NCBI GenBank assembly: GCA_021821085.1
Contig: JAKACV010000015.1
Span: 1 to 53,562 of the forward strand
Direction of reading: 5' to 3'
DNA: 53,562 nt
From: Bacillota bacterium
Lineage (GTDB): Bacteria; Bacillota; Bacilli; Alicyclobacillales; SLC66
Shown here: piece by piece, positions 42,297 through 50,857 of the stretch
Layout: every line of letters begins with the position of its first letter
How positions within the stretch are numbered: position 1 is the first letter of the stretch
Made by a program: the position numbers and the translations under genes
Notes under the pieces: generated by a model
What the model saw: only the letters and a program-made list of their open reading frames with translations
What the model was told of the DNA's origin: nothing
Database searches by the model: none

Positions 42297-43544
42297 TTGG
42301 GTTTCTGGAACGCAGTGTTAGATGGAGCGTTCATTGCCCTGCAGGCGATTACCGGGCTCATCGGTGGCTACCAAATGATCTTATCTGTGTTTGGACTGTA
42401 CTATCGGAAAAAAGATATTCAGTTTAAACCACGCAAACGATTTGCAGTACTCGTTGCGGCGCATAATGAAGCACAGGTGATTTGTCCATTGCTCGATAAC
42501 TTGAAGAGGATGAGGTACCCTAGTCACTTGTATGATATTTACGTGATTGCAGATAATTGTACAGATAATACGGCTGAAATCGCTAGGGCCTCTGGAGTTA
42601 AGGTCGCTGAACGATGTAATGAGGAAGAGCGCGGTAAAGGGTTTGCTATTCGATGGATGTTAGAACGGCTCTATGAATCTGACCAGAGCTATGACGCTGT
42701 GGTCATGTTTGATGCTGACAATTTAGTTGCCACTAATTTTTTGCAGGTCATGAATGATCGACTAATGGCTGGTAAAAAAGTGATACAAGGTTATTTGGAT
42801 ATCAAGAACCCGTATGATTCTTGGGTTACAATCTCTATGGCAATTTCGTATTGGTATACGAATAGAATGTGGCAATTGGCAAGATACAATCTGGGATTAT
42901 CTTGTGCACTTGGCGGTACAGGTTTGTGCATCGACATGGGGCTCTTACAGCGTTTGGGATGGGAAGCAACTGGACTCACAGAGGATGTGGAGTTTGGGGC
43001 GAAGTGTGTCTCCGTTGGAGTGTATCCGGTTTGGGCGCATGATGCACGTGTGTATGATGAAAAACCCATTTCTTTACGAGCCTCGATGCGGCAACGATTG
43101 CGTTGGATGCAAGGGCATTTCAATTGTGCACAGCAATATATGATACCCCTTTTGAAGGCAAGCATCGTGGAACGAAGTTTGGGCAAGTTAGACGCTGCGA
43201 TTTATCTCTTTCAACCGATGAGATTTTTGATTTTATTTTTCACAGGATTTATGTTGCTGTTTCAATTGGGAGCACCAGTTGCATGGACGATGAATATCGC
43301 AACGGAATTACTACCTACGTGGTTTTGGGTGATGGTCAATCTCTTTATTTTATTTCAAATGCCTTTAGCGATGATCATGGATCGCATTCCGTGGAGAGCT
43401 TATTTGGGATTACCGCTTTTTCCGTTTTTTATGTTTACGTGGTTCCCAGTCACATCTATTGCCCTTTTTACTCGGCATAACAGAGTGTGGAAGCATACGG
43501 TGCACACGCGCGCTATTCATTTAGATGATATGCGATTGCGATAG
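42297..43544 (+). CDS. Membrane-bound family 2 glycosyltransferase
   Basis: A 415-residue GT2 enzyme of the processive type (like NodC or poly-GlcNAc synthases). One N-terminal hydrophobic segment, the GT-A domain starting RFAVLVAAHNEAQV, with IADNCTDNT (nucleotide site), FDADN (DxD, residues 139-143), the acceptor/base motif TEDVEF and QRLRWMQGH (QxxRW), then three or four C-terminal membrane helices. It probably polymerises a surface polysaccharide; the sugar is unknown and no partner genes (deacetylase, etc.) adjoin. TTG start with GGGAGAG upstream. Confidence 0.9.
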   Translation: MGFWNAVLDGAFIALQAITGLIGGYQMILSVFGLYYRKKDIQFKPRKRFAVLVAAHNEAQVICPLLDNLKRMRYPSHLYDIYVIADNCTDNTAEIARASGVKVAERCNEEERGKGFAIRWMLERLYESDQSYDAVVMFDADNLVATNFLQVMNDRLMAGKKVIQGYLDIKNPYDSWVTISMAISYWYTNRMWQLARYNLGLSCALGGTGLCIDMGLLQRLGWEATGLTEDVEFGAKCVSVGVYPVWAHDARVYDEKPISLRASMRQRLRWMQGHFNCAQQYMIPLLKASIVERSLGKLDAAIYLFQPMRFLILFFTGFMLLFQLGAPVAWTMNIATELLPTWFWVMVNLFILFQMPLAMIMDRIPWRAYLGLPLFPFFMFTWFPVTSIALFTRHNRVWKHTVHTRAIHLDDMRLR

Positions 43545-43555
43545 GGTCTGACGTG

Positions 43556-43590
43556 AGGCTCGCGGTAGGGAATTTCTCTGTCGCGAGCCT
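43556..43590. terminator. Hairpin between convergent genes
   Basis: AGGCTCGCG (43556-43564) pairs with CGCGAGCCT (43582-43590), loop of 17 bases. No T-run follows, so termination strength is uncertain. Confidence 0.6.
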
Positions 43591-43616
43591 TGCCGTAAAG
43601 GGCGCGAACAAAGCCT

Positions 43617-43934
43617 TTAGGCAGTGATCGCTTGAGACATGATCCGGATGGCATCCTTTCCGAGCATTCCAGTAGTAACGCCAATTGCGCGCGCTTCGTC
43701 AGTTACCGATTCAAGTGGTGCCGTTAGCAATTCATCTACCGTCTTCACGCCGACTGCACGCCCAGCGATGATGCGGCGATTGTGAAGTCGTGTATTGAGT
43801 AAAGCAATGTCAAGTGCTCCACACATAATGTAGCCGATTTCCGTTGACACCATGACAAGTTGCGTTTTTGGCAAAGTAACTGTGGTGGCTACACATGGAT
43901 AATCATCAATCATTAATGGAGTTACGGTTATCAT
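43617..43934 (-). CDS. YunC/DUF1805 family protein
   Basis: A 105-residue protein matching Bacillus YunC (DUF1805). VTLPKTQLVMVSTEIGYIMC, GALDIALLNTRL, RRIIAGRAVGVKTVDELL and APLESVTDEA are the family's conserved stretches. Function is unknown; the fold is a small alpha/beta domain. It is convergent with the GT2 gene and divergent from the radical SAM gene. GGAGGTC precedes the ATG. Confidence 0.88.
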   Translation of the reverse strand: MITVTPLMIDDYPCVATTVTLPKTQLVMVSTEIGYIMCGALDIALLNTRLHNRRIIAGRAVGVKTVDELLTAPLESVTDEARAIGVTTGMLGKDAIRIMSQAITA

Positions 43935-44035
43935 TTGGAAGCAGACCTCCTTTTTCAGTTAGCATATGGATTGAAGATGGTCTGGGTGTCAATATTTCTT
44001 GAATTGGCTATACTGATATTTGAGGTGACATGTGT

Positions 44036-45832
44036 ATGGCGCGAGTCTTTTTGACGACATTGAACGCTAAATTTGTTCACTCGTCTCTTGCGCTTAGATA
44101 TCTTCGTGCGATGATTTCGAATACGCATGAGGTGGTCATGGATGAATTTACTATACATGATCCAGCACAACATATTTTAGGGCGCATATACGAGGCTGCA
44201 CCAGATGTGATTGGATTTAGCTGTTATATATGGAACATAGAAGAGATCAAACGTTTATTGCCCTTGGTAAAGAAGATATTTCCTGATACTGTGATTGTAC
44301 TCGGCGGTCCAGAAGTCTCCTATGAAACGAGAGAATTCATGGAGGCAAATCCATCGGTCGATGTTGTAGTTATAGGTGAGGGGGAGGGATCTTTTCGCGA
44401 TTTTCTAGCGGTCTTAGGCGATCGAACTTCTTGGATTCGAGTTCCTGGGATCTGCTTTAGAAATGCTCAACAAGTGATCGAGCGAACGGGCCCTGGTGAA
44501 AAATTGGTGCTAGATGCTGTTCCTTCTCCCTACAGGGAGGATACGATGCATGAATTGCATCAACGAATCGTGTATTTTGAAGCAAGTCGTGGATGTCCTT
44601 TTCATTGTCAGTTTTGTTTATCTTCAATTGAAGATACCGTGCGCTATTTTAGTTTAGATCGTGTGATCGATGATTTACAACGGTTGATTGATGCTGGAGT
44701 CAGGCAGATTAAGTTTGTCGACCGAACATTTAATCTGCATAAAGAGTATGCAATTAAGATTTTCGAGTTTTTGATTCAAACAAAGGGGATTACAACGTTT
44801 CATTTTGAAATCACGGGCGACATCTTGAAGCCTGATATTGTACAATGGCTGTGTACGAATGCACCCCCTGGTCTGTTTCGCTTTGAAATAGGGGTTCAAT
44901 CCACCAATGATATTACAAATGATATTGTGCAGCGACGTCAGAATTTTACCCGTCTTTCTGAGACCGTACGAAATATTAAGGAGTCAGGCCGTATCTTGCA
45001 ACACTTAGACCTCATTGCTGGATTGCCAGAAGAAGACTATAGAAGTTTTCAAAAGACATTTGACGATGTGTTTGCGCTGCGACCAGATGAATTGCAACTT
45101 GGTTTTTTGAAATTATTAAAGGGTACTGGACTTCGCCGTATGGCTGATAAATTCGGCTATGTTTTCATGGATACTGCACCTTACGAAATTCTCTCAAATC
45201 ATTGCTTGTCGTTTTCGGATGTATTGCGCTTGAAGTACATGGAGGATATTTTAGAAAAATACTATAACTCGGGATGGTTTAAATTAACGATTGAATATCT
45301 GATGCGACACTGCTATGAGTCAGCTTTTGTTTTTTTTCAATCATTTAGTGAAATGTGGAATTCAAGGGGCTGGTCGCGCATTGGGCATCAACCGCTGGAT
45401 TTGGTCTTTCGACTACGGTCATTTTTGCAGTTAGAAGGATTCTTCGATGAAACTTTGGAAATTTTGCTGCATGCTGACTATTTATTACGCGAGAAGCTGA
45501 GACCACGTAATTTGTGGTGGGATCCGGAGATTTCGCATGGATTACAATTACATTTGGTTCGTTCACTTTTGGTAGAAAACAATCAAAGAATTGAATTGAC
45601 AGATGATCGATTATTTGTAAAACCACATCATCTCGAAAAGCGTATCGTGATTGATCGAGCAGCAATTGGAGCGATTCCGTTTTTATTTCCTGACGTTGAA
45701 ATACAGGATGCAAAGCGCTATTATCTCGTTTATGTGTACGCTGCTGGGGCGGGCACGGCAAACGTATATTTGCTTCATGACCAAGTAGTCGAAGAGCGCG
45801 ATGATGATTGGCTGATGGTTGTTAAGCCCTAG
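44036..45832 (+). CDS. B12-binding radical SAM protein (DUF4080 type)
   Basis: About 598 residues. An N-terminal cobalamin-binding domain (VFLTTLNAKFVHSSLALRYL to about residue 130, with VIVLGGPEVSY and VVIGEGEGSF) is followed by a radical SAM barrel with C-x3-C-x2-C in ASRGCPFHCQFCLSS (Cys187, 191, 194), and a long C-terminal DUF4080-like region of about 230 residues. Such class B enzymes methylate or rearrange unknown substrates. ATG 44036 is chosen because GAGGTGA is 7 bases upstream; the in-frame ATG at 44030 is too close to it. It needs cobalamin, as does IcmF in this window. Confidence 0.88.
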   Translation: MARVFLTTLNAKFVHSSLALRYLRAMISNTHEVVMDEFTIHDPAQHILGRIYEAAPDVIGFSCYIWNIEEIKRLLPLVKKIFPDTVIVLGGPEVSYETREFMEANPSVDVVVIGEGEGSFRDFLAVLGDRTSWIRVPGICFRNAQQVIERTGPGEKLVLDAVPSPYREDTMHELHQRIVYFEASRGCPFHCQFCLSSIEDTVRYFSLDRVIDDLQRLIDAGVRQIKFVDRTFNLHKEYAIKIFEFLIQTKGITTFHFEITGDILKPDIVQWLCTNAPPGLFRFEIGVQSTNDITNDIVQRRQNFTRLSETVRNIKESGRILQHLDLIAGLPEEDYRSFQKTFDDVFALRPDELQLGFLKLLKGTGLRRMADKFGYVFMDTAPYEILSNHCLSFSDVLRLKYMEDILEKYYNSGWFKLTIEYLMRHCYESAFVFFQSFSEMWNSRGWSRIGHQPLDLVFRLRSFLQLEGFFDETLEILLHADYLLREKLRPRNLWWDPEISHGLQLHLVRSLLVENNQRIELTDDRLFVKPHHLEKRIVIDRAAIGAIPFLFPDVEIQDAKRYYLVYVYAAGAGTANVYLLHDQVVEERDDDWLMVVKP

Positions 45833-45866
45833 GTATTGTGGTGTCATCTAAAGGAGGGGCCGACTG

Positions 45867-46346
45867 GTGTGGTTTTCTGTGTTTTTACGAGGTATTTCAC
45901 ATAATCCGGCTCTGATGGCCGCTCTGGTGTCAATCCTCGTAGCACAAGTGATCAAAGTTCCCATTTTCTATGCAACGAATAGAAAATGGGATTTATCAAA
46001 AATGATGTCCACAGGTGGTATGCCGAGTTCTCACTCGGCTGCCGTATCCTCACTATCGACGGTAATTGCCATCCGTGAGGGTTCTGGGTCTATGTTGTTT
46101 GCAACTGCTGTGGTTTTTGCCATTATCGTAATGTATGATGCTGCCGGAATAAGGAGACATGCGGGAGAACAGGCGATTGCCATCAATAAACTCGAAGAGG
46201 AAATTGGGAAATATATTGATCGATGGCCACTTGGACGGCATGAAGAGTATCAAAAGAAATTGAAAGAGATGTTAGGACATCAACCGATTGAAGTATTCAT
46301 GGGTTCTATTTTGGGAATTGTAATTGGAGTCATCGCTGCTCGTTAG
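45867..46346 (+). CDS. Divergent PAP2 family protein YuiD
   Basis: A 159-residue membrane protein of the DUF212/YuiD family. GGMPSSHSAAVSSL carries the PSSHSA motif related to PAP2 phosphatases, and VMYDAAGIRRHAGEQA the conserved D...R-H. Three to four hydrophobic segments are seen. Biochemical function is not established, though the motif suggests acid phosphatase/vanadium-haloperoxidase ancestry. GTG start with AAGGAGG upstream. Confidence 0.9.
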   Translation: MWFSVFLRGISHNPALMAALVSILVAQVIKVPIFYATNRKWDLSKMMSTGGMPSSHSAAVSSLSTVIAIREGSGSMLFATAVVFAIIVMYDAAGIRRHAGEQAIAINKLEEEIGKYIDRWPLGRHEEYQKKLKEMLGHQPIEVFMGSILGIVIGVIAAR

Positions 46347-46380
46347 TCATGTGAATGATCGATGACAAGGGGAGAGTTCA

Positions 46381-46560
46381 ATGCGATTGTCCGTACGAGA
46401 TATGGAAACTGTTCAAAGAGCGTTGCACAGTGCGTTATTGCGAGCTGAGACACCAGAGGAGCGAGTTCGCTATCAGGCAGTATTGGATCGCATTTATGAG
46501 CTGCCAGCAGTAGTCAAAGACGGATTTTTGTACGATTATGATGATGATGCAAAGACGTAA
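46381..46560 (+). CDS. Small hypothetical protein, 59 residues
   Basis: A short open frame with AAGGGGAGAG 4 to 8 bases before the ATG. It encodes a 59-residue acidic helical protein: MRLSVRDMETVQRALHSALL then RAETPEERVRYQAVLDRIYE and a C-terminal DYDDDAK. No family is recognised. It starts 34 bp after yuiD and its stop lies in the left arm of the palindromic terminator, so it looks like a genuine last gene of a yuiD operon. Confidence 0.7.
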   Translation: MRLSVRDMETVQRALHSALLRAETPEERVRYQAVLDRIYELPAVVKDGFLYDYDDDAKT

Positions 46561-46594
46561 TGAGGATCTGCCAGCGGCAGATCCTCATTACGTC
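46554..46594. terminator. Perfect palindromic bidirectional terminator overlapping both stop codons
   Basis: A 19-bp perfect stem (GACGTAATGAGGATCTGCC and its complement) around AGC. The left arm contains the stop of the 59-residue gene and the right arm the stop of the convergent gene at 46588. The stem is symmetric, but U-runs are missing, so ends may form by another mechanism. Confidence 0.8.
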
Positions 46595-46890
46595 TCATCT
46601 GAAAGATCGTGGACATCCTCACCGATCTGTTGGATCTCTGCTTGATCATGTTCGCGATTTATTTTTTTAATCGCCTGTTCGAGTGCGAGTTCTGGCGTTC
46701 CTACGACAGCACTGCCATAGATGTAAAGTTGGTCACTTGTCGTCGGAGTTCCAATTGCATAGAATTTATCTGTCATCGTCTCGAACAGTTCGATTTGATA
46801 GGATTCACTGCCTACCTGATAACTATAGGTCTCTTTGCGCAAGAGTTCTGCATCTTTTCTAAGGGGAATTGACTTCCACGAATCTGACAT
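46588..46890 (-). CDS. Hypothetical protein, 100 residues
   Basis: A soluble, acidic protein of 100 residues without recognised motif. A beta-rich stretch (SYQIELFETMTDKFYAIGTP) is followed by a helical C-terminus rich in Glu and Gln. GAGGA lies upstream of the ATG. It begins 3 bp after the stop of the membrane protein gene at 46894 on the same strand, hence one operon. Confidence 0.7.
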   Translation of the reverse strand: MSDSWKSIPLRKDAELLRKETYSYQVGSESYQIELFETMTDKFYAIGTPTTSDQLYIYGSAVVGTPELALEQAIKKINREHDQAEIQQIGEDVHDLSDET

Positions 46891-46893
46891 TGA

Positions 46894-47391
46894 TCATTCC
46901 TCACTTTTCAGCGTGTTGATTGGGGCGAATGGATGGCTCGAGGCCCATAACGCAATGACAATAAGCAATGCGATAATCCCAATTAAATTAAATAACATGG
47001 AAATGCCGTGGTACATGAAGAATTGGTTAATCAAAGGTGTCCTCGGTCCTGCAAACGTAGGAATGCGTGATGTGAGGTCAGCCATTCGCGGAAGGATAAT
47101 TAACCATGCAATGAGGGTGAGTAATGTCGTGATGCCTACGAGACTTTGGATTATACGTGCCCGTTTAGGGGGTCTCTGGGCATACAACCAAAAGGCTGTG
47201 ATAAATGCGATTACACAAAGTAGCCCAGTAAGTGTATAGTAAATAGGGAACAGCTCGTCTAATACTCGACCAGCTGAGTTGAGTGATAGCACGCTAAAAA
47301 GAGTTGGAGCAACACTTGCCGTAAAAAAAATCATGGTGCCAAATGTTATACTAACGGATATGGCAAAAGCCACACGCATGGTTGCTCGCAT
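46894..47391 (-). CDS. DUF4149-like membrane protein
   Basis: A 165-residue membrane protein with four hydrophobic segments. The pattern FFTASVAPTLFSVL near the N-terminus, a short loop, and an APRTPLI/HGISMLFN-like region before the last helix resembles DUF4149/TMEM205-type proteins. Function is unknown. ATG 47391 follows GGAGAG by 8 bases. It is divergent from the lipoprotein gene at 47422, the two starts being only 30 bp apart, so their promoters must overlap or lie within each other's leader. Confidence 0.7.
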   Translation of the reverse strand: MRATMRVAFAISVSITFGTMIFFTASVAPTLFSVLSLNSAGRVLDELFPIYYTLTGLLCVIAFITAFWLYAQRPPKRARIIQSLVGITTLLTLIAWLIILPRMADLTSRIPTFAGPRTPLINQFFMYHGISMLFNLIGIIALLIVIALWASSHPFAPINTLKSEE

Positions 47392-47421
47392 TCTATGATC
47401 TCTCCAAAAGGTGTGATAGGT

Positions 47422-48117
47422 ATGACTAAACGTGTTAAGCGCGCTTCTCTTCTCCTTGTAGCGTTAAGTTCAATTGCTTTAAGTGGTTGTGGTACATCGA
47501 ATAGTGGGGGTGGGCCTGTCTCACAACCAATTCCACAAACAAAGAGTGCTTCTGTACAGTCAAGTGGTACTTCTACAACCGGCTCGAATGCTCCGTCAAC
47601 AAGTAAAAGTTCAACCACAGGTAAAACGTCGACTAACAACCCAAAAGGGAGTACAGCGCAGACTAGCACGACCGCGTTAGCACTTTCTTCTGTCAGTGTG
47701 AGTGAAACAGGAACTGGAAATACATTTGTACCCGTGTCTTCTGCGGTTACATCTATTTTACTGCCATCTGGTTGGCAGTTGCAAACGAATTCCCTTGGGA
47801 GCGGAGGGACAAGTTTAAAACTAGTGAATCCGTCTGATCCTTCGGATATGATTAGTGAAGTTGTGATGCCCTCTGATCGCAATTTACAGTCTTTCTATAA
47901 TTCTCAATCGGCAGGAACTGCTCACTGGATCGTACCGAATCAAATTTTGTCATATACGCAATCAAATCCAGTAAATCCGTATCAGGATCGTGGTATTATG
48001 GCAAATTTGAGTTCAGGCGGCTCAATTCGTGTTGATGTATACCTGCCAGCTTCTGATCAAAGTAGTGCAAAGCAAATTTTAAATAGCTTTGTAGGCCGCA
48101 GTTCTACACAAGGATAG
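47422..48117 (+). CDS. Putative lipoprotein
   Basis: About 231 residues. A signal peptide (RASLLLVALSSIALSGC) with lipobox LSGC is followed by a 75-residue Ser/Thr/Gly-rich linker and a C-terminal beta-rich domain (SSAVTSILLPSGWQLQT onwards) of about 125 residues. No family is recognised; the linker suggests that the domain reaches into the wall. ATG 47422 follows AAAAGGTG; an in-frame ATG at 47395 is unlikely. A perfect terminator closes the gene. Confidence 0.75.
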   Translation: MTKRVKRASLLLVALSSIALSGCGTSNSGGGPVSQPIPQTKSASVQSSGTSTTGSNAPSTSKSSTTGKTSTNNPKGSTAQTSTTALALSSVSVSETGTGNTFVPVSSAVTSILLPSGWQLQTNSLGSGGTSLKLVNPSDPSDMISEVVMPSDRNLQSFYNSQSAGTAHWIVPNQILSYTQSNPVNPYQDRGIMANLSSGGSIRVDVYLPASDQSSAKQILNSFVGRSSTQG

Positions 48118-48130
48118 AGTCTCCATTCGT

Positions 48131-48170
48131 CAAATAAAGAGTCGGGAGAGCTCTCCCGACTCTTTATTTG
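48131..48170. terminator. Perfect 40-bp palindrome, bidirectional terminator
   Basis: CAAATAAAGAGTCGGGAGAG is followed directly by its exact complement. It separates the lipoprotein gene from the convergent korB. Confidence 0.93.
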
Positions 48171-48208
48171 GTTATAGTTTTATGACAATCTCTTTGAGAC
48201 GATCAAGG

Positions 48209-49075
48209 CTACGCAAATTCCTCCATGGTTTTTTCAAAGAAATCACGATCAATGTGAATGTCTTGATGAACAACTGGCGTCTCTTTAAAACCTTCAACTA
48301 GTGAATCAAATGGTTGCTTGTTCTTATCTTCAAAAATAAGGCCTGTGCAGAGACCGTCTGTATCGGCAACTTTTTCCATGGCCATTTTGCGATTGGTTGG
48401 ATCGTAGTCAGGGAACTGCTCCAAGCTGATGGTGTGTTCCTTGTACCATTCATAAGTGTTCACTTTGTTGTACGTAACACAAGGACTAAAAACGTTAATA
48501 AGTGAAAAGCCTTTGTGTCGAATTCCAGCTTGAATTAGTTCGGTCAGTTGACTTACGTCATGTGAAAAGCCTTGTGCTAAAAAGCCAATACCTGCAGCGA
48601 GTGCGATCTGTAACGGGCTGATGGCGTTTTCGATATTTCCTGCAGGTGTCGTTTTCGCTTTGAATCCAAATGCGCTCGTTGGTGAGTGCTGACCTTTTGT
48701 TAGTCCGTAGATCGAGTTGTCCATGACAATGTAGGTGATGTCCATATTGCGACGTGCAGCATGCATGAAATGCCCAAGTCCAATCCCGAAACCGTCCCCG
48801 TCGCCGCCTGCAGCTAATACAGTCAAGTTGCGGTTTGCTAATTTAACCCCCTGGGCAACTGGTAAGGAGCGACCATGGACACCATGAAACCCGTAAGCAT
48901 TCACATATCCTGAAATCCGACCAGAACAGCCAATTCCGGAAATAATCGCTACATTTTCCGGTTCTAAATCGAGGTTTCCTAGAGCGCGTTGGATCGACGC
49001 CTGAACAGCAAAATCACCACATCCTGGGCACCAGTTTGGTCTTATGTTATTGCGGAATTCCTTTACCGTTGCCAT
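48209..49075 (-). CDS. korB: 2-oxoacid:ferredoxin oxidoreductase, beta subunit
   Basis: A 288-residue TPP-dependent beta subunit. Cysteines of the Fe-S cluster are in WCPGCGDFA and GIGCSGRI, with another in FSPCVTYN; TPP/Mg binding is in AAGGDGDGFGIGLGHFMHA. With KorA it oxidises 2-oxoglutarate (or related 2-oxoacids) to acyl-CoA, passing electrons to ferredoxin. It overlaps the end of korA by 13 bp, indicating coupling. Oxoacid choice cannot be decided by sequence alone, but this two-subunit form is most often 2-oxoglutarate:ferredoxin oxidoreductase. Confidence 0.92.
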   Translation of the reverse strand: MATVKEFRNNIRPNWCPGCGDFAVQASIQRALGNLDLEPENVAIISGIGCSGRISGYVNAYGFHGVHGRSLPVAQGVKLANRNLTVLAAGGDGDGFGIGLGHFMHAARRNMDITYIVMDNSIYGLTKGQHSPTSAFGFKAKTTPAGNIENAISPLQIALAAGIGFLAQGFSHDVSQLTELIQAGIRHKGFSLINVFSPCVTYNKVNTYEWYKEHTISLEQFPDYDPTNRKMAMEKVADTDGLCTGLIFEDKNKQPFDSLVEGFKETPVVHQDIHIDRDFFEKTMEEFA

Positions 49076-50817
49076 GCGATCATCGATCCTTTCACGTGAG
49101 CTTCGATTTCCTTTGGTAAAAATGGCGTTCCATCATATTTGAGGTAGCTCTTCATTTCAGGATGCGTGAGTCCGAAGAACTGAATTAAATGAAATAGTTG
49201 ACCAGTTCCATTGCTCTCAATGACCATGGTCTGTTTGGCGCTGTTTACGTATGAAGTAAGCGTATTGATGGGGAAAGGTGAAAGAACCTTGATTTGAACA
49301 TGCCCCACTTTAAGTCCTTGTTTGCGTAAGCGTTCTGTTCCTTCATCGATGGCTCCGATCGATGAGCCAACTCCGATCAAGAGTATATCTGGATTTTTAT
49401 CACCTGTGTAGGAGACGCTGTTTGGCAATTCCGTGCCATTAAACTTATTCAAACGTTTATTCATCATGAGAACGTGATTTTTTTTCCCTTCATCAGGGCG
49501 GCCAATTTCACTGTGTTCAACGCCCGTCACATGGTGCAATCCGCCGCGTTGCCCAGGAAATACTCGTGGAGAGATCCCATCTTCCGTACGTTCGTACCGT
49601 TTAAACATTTGACCAGTAGGTACTTGATCAAGTTGTTCCTGCGTGGCAAGGCGACCGCGATCAATCGTCACCGCATCATAGTTAAATGGTCGAACAGATT
49701 GACTGGCTAAAGAAAGCGCCAAGTCTGTCATAATGATGACTGGACATTGATATTTCTCTGCATAGTTGAAGGCGTCAACCGTTGCATAAAAACTTTCTTC
49801 AGGCGTGGAAGGAGTTAAAACGATTTTTCCGATCTCACCGTGGTTGCCAAATAAGACCGCATACATATCGCTCTGTTCGTGTTTGGTTGGTAAACCTGTA
49901 CTCGGGCCACCGCGTTGGGTATCTATAATCACAACTGGAGTTTCTGTCATTCCTGCAAGTCCAAGAGCCTCCATCATAAGTGCAAGTCCGGGGCCTGAAG
50001 TTGCAGTTAAGGCGCGAGCACCTGCATAGGATGCGCCAATTGTCATATTTAAAGCGGCAATTTCATCCTCGGTCTGTACAACGACACCGCCAACTTTAGG
50101 TAGTTTTTTGATGAGATATTCCATTACGTCGGATGCTGGGGTGATTGGGTATGCTGGCATTACACGCGCGCCAGCAGCTAAAGCTCCGAATCCAATCGCG
50201 TCGTTGCCTATCATAAACAAGTGTTTGTCTGGAGTAGTTGGTGCGAGTTTGAATGCAGAAAAGTCGATTTGTTCATTACTCATAGTGTCGTAACCAGCCT
50301 TAACAGCCTCTAGGTTTTGATCGACGATTTTTTGGCTCTTGCGTCCAAATCGACTCTGTAAGACAGATGCGCAAAAATTAGCTTCTAGTCCCACAAGACG
50401 AGCTGTTGCGCCAAGTGCAACCATGTTCTTCATGATCACTGCGCCATGCTCTTCGGCGATTTTTGTAAAGGGCATGACAACAAGCTTCACATTGGAAGAA
50501 AGAGTATCAGGTAAATTTGGGTTGAATTTTGCATCGGCGATGACAATTCCGCCATCCCGCAATTCACCACCATTTAAGTCGATTGTCTCTTGATCAAAAG
50601 CGACAAGGATATCAAGGTAATCTGCACTTGCCGATTTTGGTTCAGTTGTGACGCGAACGTTGTCGTTCGTATGACCACCTTTAATTCGTGAAGAAAAATG
50701 TCGATAGGAATAAATATAATATCCCATGCGGTTTAGCGAGGTAGAAAATGTTTTACCAGTGGAATCAATACCCTCGCCTTGTTGTCCCCCAACCTTCCAG
50801 GACAGTTCTTGTAACAT
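49063..50817 (-). CDS. korA: 2-oxoacid:ferredoxin oxidoreductase, alpha subunit (gamma-alpha fusion)
   Basis: A 584-residue protein. Residues 1-190 form the gamma domain (WKVGGQQGEGIDSTGKTFST, RIKGGHTNDNVRV) and the remainder is the alpha domain with AYPITPASD (222-230), the EDEIAALNMTIGASYAGARA stretch and TSGPGLALMMEALGLAGMTE. This gamma-alpha fusion is the common two-subunit layout in aerobic bacteria and archaea. It is followed by korB with overlap, and preceded at 40 bp by a GntR regulator on the same strand, likely the operon's controller. Confidence 0.93.
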   Translation of the reverse strand: MLQELSWKVGGQQGEGIDSTGKTFSTSLNRMGYYIYSYRHFSSRIKGGHTNDNVRVTTEPKSASADYLDILVAFDQETIDLNGGELRDGGIVIADAKFNPNLPDTLSSNVKLVVMPFTKIAEEHGAVIMKNMVALGATARLVGLEANFCASVLQSRFGRKSQKIVDQNLEAVKAGYDTMSNEQIDFSAFKLAPTTPDKHLFMIGNDAIGFGALAAGARVMPAYPITPASDVMEYLIKKLPKVGGVVVQTEDEIAALNMTIGASYAGARALTATSGPGLALMMEALGLAGMTETPVVIIDTQRGGPSTGLPTKHEQSDMYAVLFGNHGEIGKIVLTPSTPEESFYATVDAFNYAEKYQCPVIIMTDLALSLASQSVRPFNYDAVTIDRGRLATQEQLDQVPTGQMFKRYERTEDGISPRVFPGQRGGLHHVTGVEHSEIGRPDEGKKNHVLMMNKRLNKFNGTELPNSVSYTGDKNPDILLIGVGSSIGAIDEGTERLRKQGLKVGHVQIKVLSPFPINTLTSYVNSAKQTMVIESNGTGQLFHLIQFFGLTHPEMKSYLKYDGTPFLPKEIEAHVKGSMIAWQR

Positions 50818-50857
50818 AGATTGTCACTCCCTCTAGCGTAACGCACAGGAGTACTGG

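Noticed and set aside
47346-47882. 178-codon minus-strand frame antisense to the lipoprotein and overlapping the DUF4149-like gene.
   Set aside because: The plus-strand frame has a signal peptide, lipobox, Shine-Dalgarno sequence and terminator; the antisense one has none.
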